A DNA stretch of 64,000 nucleotides, taken from NCBI GenBank assembly GCA_963847665.1, contig CAWKAO010000002.1:186001-250000 (forward strand), read 5' to 3'. This stretch comes from CAWKAO01 sp963847665 (GTDB lineage Bacteria; Actinomycetota; Humimicrobiia; Humimicrobiales; Humimicrobiaceae). Within the stretch, counting starts at the first letter, position 1. Each line of letters opens with the position of its first letter. A program made the position numbers and the translations under genes. The notes under the pieces were generated by a model, which was given only the letters and a program-made list of their open reading frames with translations, was not told the DNA's origin and did no database searches. This document shows positions 62,243 through 64,000 of the stretch, piece by piece.

Positions 62243-63550
62243 CTAAGATCTTGAATCTATTATTTCCATAAAACCCTGAAGGCGTGTATATATCTGTCCT
62301 TCTGAAGAGTTGTTCTTGTTCAGGCAGTCTCCATCCAGTATAAGTGTCGGTACTCCATATTCTTTTAATGCATCCTTTATTATCCTTGCGCCTCCGTTAC
62401 TGTGCCGGCATCCCCAGTGTGAAAAAAGTATCGCCCCATCTATTCTGTATTGTTCTGCCATTTGCAGGATAGCAGAAGTCCTGTTTTCCAGGCTTCCGTT
62501 TAAATGATTGGAAAGCATTTTTATTGCAAGGCTGTGAAATGGCTTATCAGGGTCAAGTTTTGGCCAGCTGATATAGTTTATTTCCTCAAAGACGACCCTG
62601 TAATTGTTCTTTTCAATAATGTCAAAAATATTGTTTTTATAATAAGGTTTAAGGTGAAGCCATAGGAGTCTTTTTACCCTTTTTTCTTCACCATTTTTTT
62701 TGGCTTCAGTAGTCTTTTGCTTGTCCAATAAGTCTTTAAGCTCATTATAAATACTTTTATACAGCTCTACTGCTTCGGTTGTGCCTGCAAGACCATAAAA
62801 AGGCAGAATAAAGTTTAATCCGTTAAAATTTTTTGGGTAGACAACCAGTTCTTTTCTTATCTCATTTACCTTAAGGGCCCAGTGCCTGAAATCATTGGAA
62901 AGTCTTATTGTATTTTTAAACTGTTCAATATCAAAATCCTTATCCATTTTTTTCGTTATGTCTTTTGCAGCATCTTCAAGTTGTTTTGCCAGATAATCAA
63001 TATTTTTTTCATTTTTTTCATATGGTATATCAATAAGATAATAATTTTTTTCGATGCCGTATTTTACAGCATCTAAATAAAACGTCTTTTGGGCAGCGTC
63101 ACATGCAAGATTTGTCACTATTATAAATTTTGGGATGGGAAACAGGTCCATTTCGACCGCACCAGATGCGCTTCTATGAAATGTGCAAAGATCAGGAGTA
63201 TACCATCTTGTGGAAGCCTCTTTTAATGTCCGGTCAGTAAGTCCAAGTCCAGCTGTAAAACCTGCCATCACTTCGGGTAGAAACGGGACTATCCCAAGAG
63301 CATGGATAAATTCATAAGCCAGGAAAAGAGAACCGAACGCGACCGGATATTTTCCGCTGTATGCCTTTTTAAGGCTTGATATGCTGAAGATATTAAGATA
63401 TTTATCAGACTGAGAAGCAAAGGTAGAACCATATGTCGAAAGCAGGGGTTTTATGCCTATGATGCCCAGGACCCTTGCGATATAATCTCTATCCAGATTT
63501 CTCTGTATCTTTACTTTTAGATCTTCTTTTATTTTTTCAGTGATCCCCAT
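62243..63550 (-). CDS. 2-hydroxyacyl-CoA dehydratase / benzoyl-CoA reductase-family subunit
   Basis: 435 residues of the HgdB/FldC/BcrB family. Seen: LACDAAQKTF with the cluster Cys, a long substrate-binding helical domain (residues 150-300), SHWGCRHSNGGARIIKDAL and the C-terminal ILDGDCLNKNNSSEGQIYTRLQGFMEII. It forms the catalytic heterodimer with the next upstream gene; stop and start are adjacent (TAA then ATG) with a GGAG site. Whether the substrate is 2-hydroxyglutaryl-, lactoyl- or aryllactyl-CoA cannot be told. Confidence 0.9.
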   Translation of the reverse strand: MGITEKIKEDLKVKIQRNLDRDYIARVLGIIGIKPLLSTYGSTFASQSDKYLNIFSISSLKKAYSGKYPVAFGSLFLAYEFIHALGIVPFLPEVMAGFTAGLGLTDRTLKEASTRWYTPDLCTFHRSASGAVEMDLFPIPKFIIVTNLACDAAQKTFYLDAVKYGIEKNYYLIDIPYEKNEKNIDYLAKQLEDAAKDITKKMDKDFDIEQFKNTIRLSNDFRHWALKVNEIRKELVVYPKNFNGLNFILPFYGLAGTTEAVELYKSIYNELKDLLDKQKTTEAKKNGEEKRVKRLLWLHLKPYYKNNIFDIIEKNNYRVVFEEINYISWPKLDPDKPFHSLAIKMLSNHLNGSLENRTSAILQMAEQYRIDGAILFSHWGCRHSNGGARIIKDALKEYGVPTLILDGDCLNKNNSSEGQIYTRLQGFMEIIDSRS

Positions 63551-64000
63551 TTAACATATCTCCAAAAATGCCTGGATCCTAGTCTTTATCTGTCCGGCAG
63601 AAAAATTGTTATGCTCGATTTCCAAAAACAGGCTCTGGATCCCTGTTTTATTTAATTCCTGTCTCAGCAGGGGGTAAAAAAGCAAAGTATTATCACAGAA
63701 TTTCTGGCTGATAAAGATCACACCATTTATATTGTTTTTTTTAATGTTTGCTTTTATCTCAGTTAATTTAGCTCCCAGATCTCCCATTCTAAGACACTGC
63801 GGTTTAAGAAGGTATCCGCATGCAATAGCCGCAAAAGCTTTTTTCACCTCATCGCTATGGCCACTATCTATATACTCTAAAACATTTTGCTCATCGTTAA
63901 GGCATGAAGAAGATTTCCTGTCAACAATAGCATTAAGATATCTTCCAGAATTACAGGTATCATCAGAAGCAATAATGCAATCCAGCTCATCAAAAATATC
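63551..64000 (-). CDS. 2-hydroxyacyl-CoA dehydratase-family subunit, C-terminal part
   Basis: The reading frame stays open to the right edge, so at least 149 residues are present and the N-terminus is outside. An internal GTG (63847) is not the true start: residues before it (ASDDTCNSGRYLNAI) contain the family's Cys-x-x-x-Arg motif. Later, QKFCDNTLLFYPLLRQEL and LEIEHNN-x-x-AGQIKTRIQAFLEI are typical. It pairs with the 62243-63550 subunit. Confidence 0.88.
   Translation of the reverse strand, partial: DIFDELDCIIASDDTCNSGRYLNAIVDRKSSSCLNDEQNVLEYIDSGHSDEVKKAFAAIACGYLLKPQCLRMGDLGAKLTEIKANIKKNNINGVIFISQKFCDNTLLFYPLLRQELNKTGIQSLFLEIEHNNFSAGQIKTRIQAFLEIC

Noticed and set aside
1..64000. CRISPR arrays, transposases, integrases, tRNA or rRNA genes
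   Set aside because: I looked for regularly spaced repeats, mobile-element ORFs and cloverleaf-like sequence in the intergenic spaces and found none.

Overview
The window is A+T-rich, gene-dense bacterial DNA. It has no rRNA, tRNA, phage, insertion sequence or CRISPR array that I could recognise. The organism looks like an anaerobe with ferredoxin-linked metabolism: two tungsten/molybdenum aldehyde:ferredoxin oxidoreductases (AORs), a 4Fe-4S electron carrier, two Fe-S enoate-reductase-type flavoenzymes, corrinoid methyltransferases and a 2-hydroxyacyl-CoA dehydratase with its activator. Three lipobox-bearing ABC receptors share an unusual Glu/Thr/Met/Ala-rich repeat linker. I cannot assign a phylum from sequence alone; a low-GC Gram-positive-like or deep-branching uncultured anaerobic lineage is the most I would say.

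Region 1 (1-36 kb) is one long, mostly plus-strand catabolic district. It starts with the tail of a cysteine-desulfurase-like protein, then E1 alpha/beta of a TPP-dependent dehydrogenase, two SDRs, an M20 amidohydrolase, a TIM-barrel amidohydrolase and a broken AOR. Next come a broken ABC receptor, a minus-strand AOR with its ferredoxin, an OYE/enoate reductase overlapping a UroD/MtaA-like protein, and a tandem EthD-like protein. A CUT2-type ABC transporter with two further receptors brackets a mirror-image cyclase-Gfo/Idh-Gfo/Idh-cyclase set. Then follow an ATC-hydrolase-like protein, a corrinoid protein, an MttB-family methyltransferase, a second OYE/enoate reductase, a second M20 protein lacking its metal ligands, a small XRE regulator, a P-II protein, glutamate dehydrogenase, a second MttB and an aminotransferase. 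The inferred theme is import, demethylation, reduction and hydrolysis of an unidentified organic, possibly N-methylated, compound, with nitrogen entering through GDH and the aminotransferase.

Region 2 (37-51 kb) is mixed: a DUF2769 protein overlapping an unknown protein, a DUF89 protein, an MFS exporter, a YfcE-like phosphoesterase, a rhodanese and a ZnuCB-like metal transporter. A minus-strand CrtQ-like/CrtO-like/tocopherol-cyclase-like operon suggests a glycosylated, acylated isoprenoid. DUF362, terpene-cyclase-fold, alpha/beta-hydrolase, YtxH and ABC-2 transporter genes follow.

Region 3 (51-64 kb) is housekeeping: pabA, a DeoR regulator, a class III aminotransferase, pabB, pabC, a nitroreductase, a multidomain DHH-CBS-CCA nucleotidyltransferase, argJ and a minus-strand 2-hydroxyacyl-CoA dehydratase operon running off the right edge.

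Seven genes are interrupted by nine single-base frame changes, eight of them net +1. Because glutamate dehydrogenase and the CCA enzyme are among them, residual sequence error is as likely as gene decay. In this list 'pseudogene' means an interrupted reading frame, not proven loss of function.
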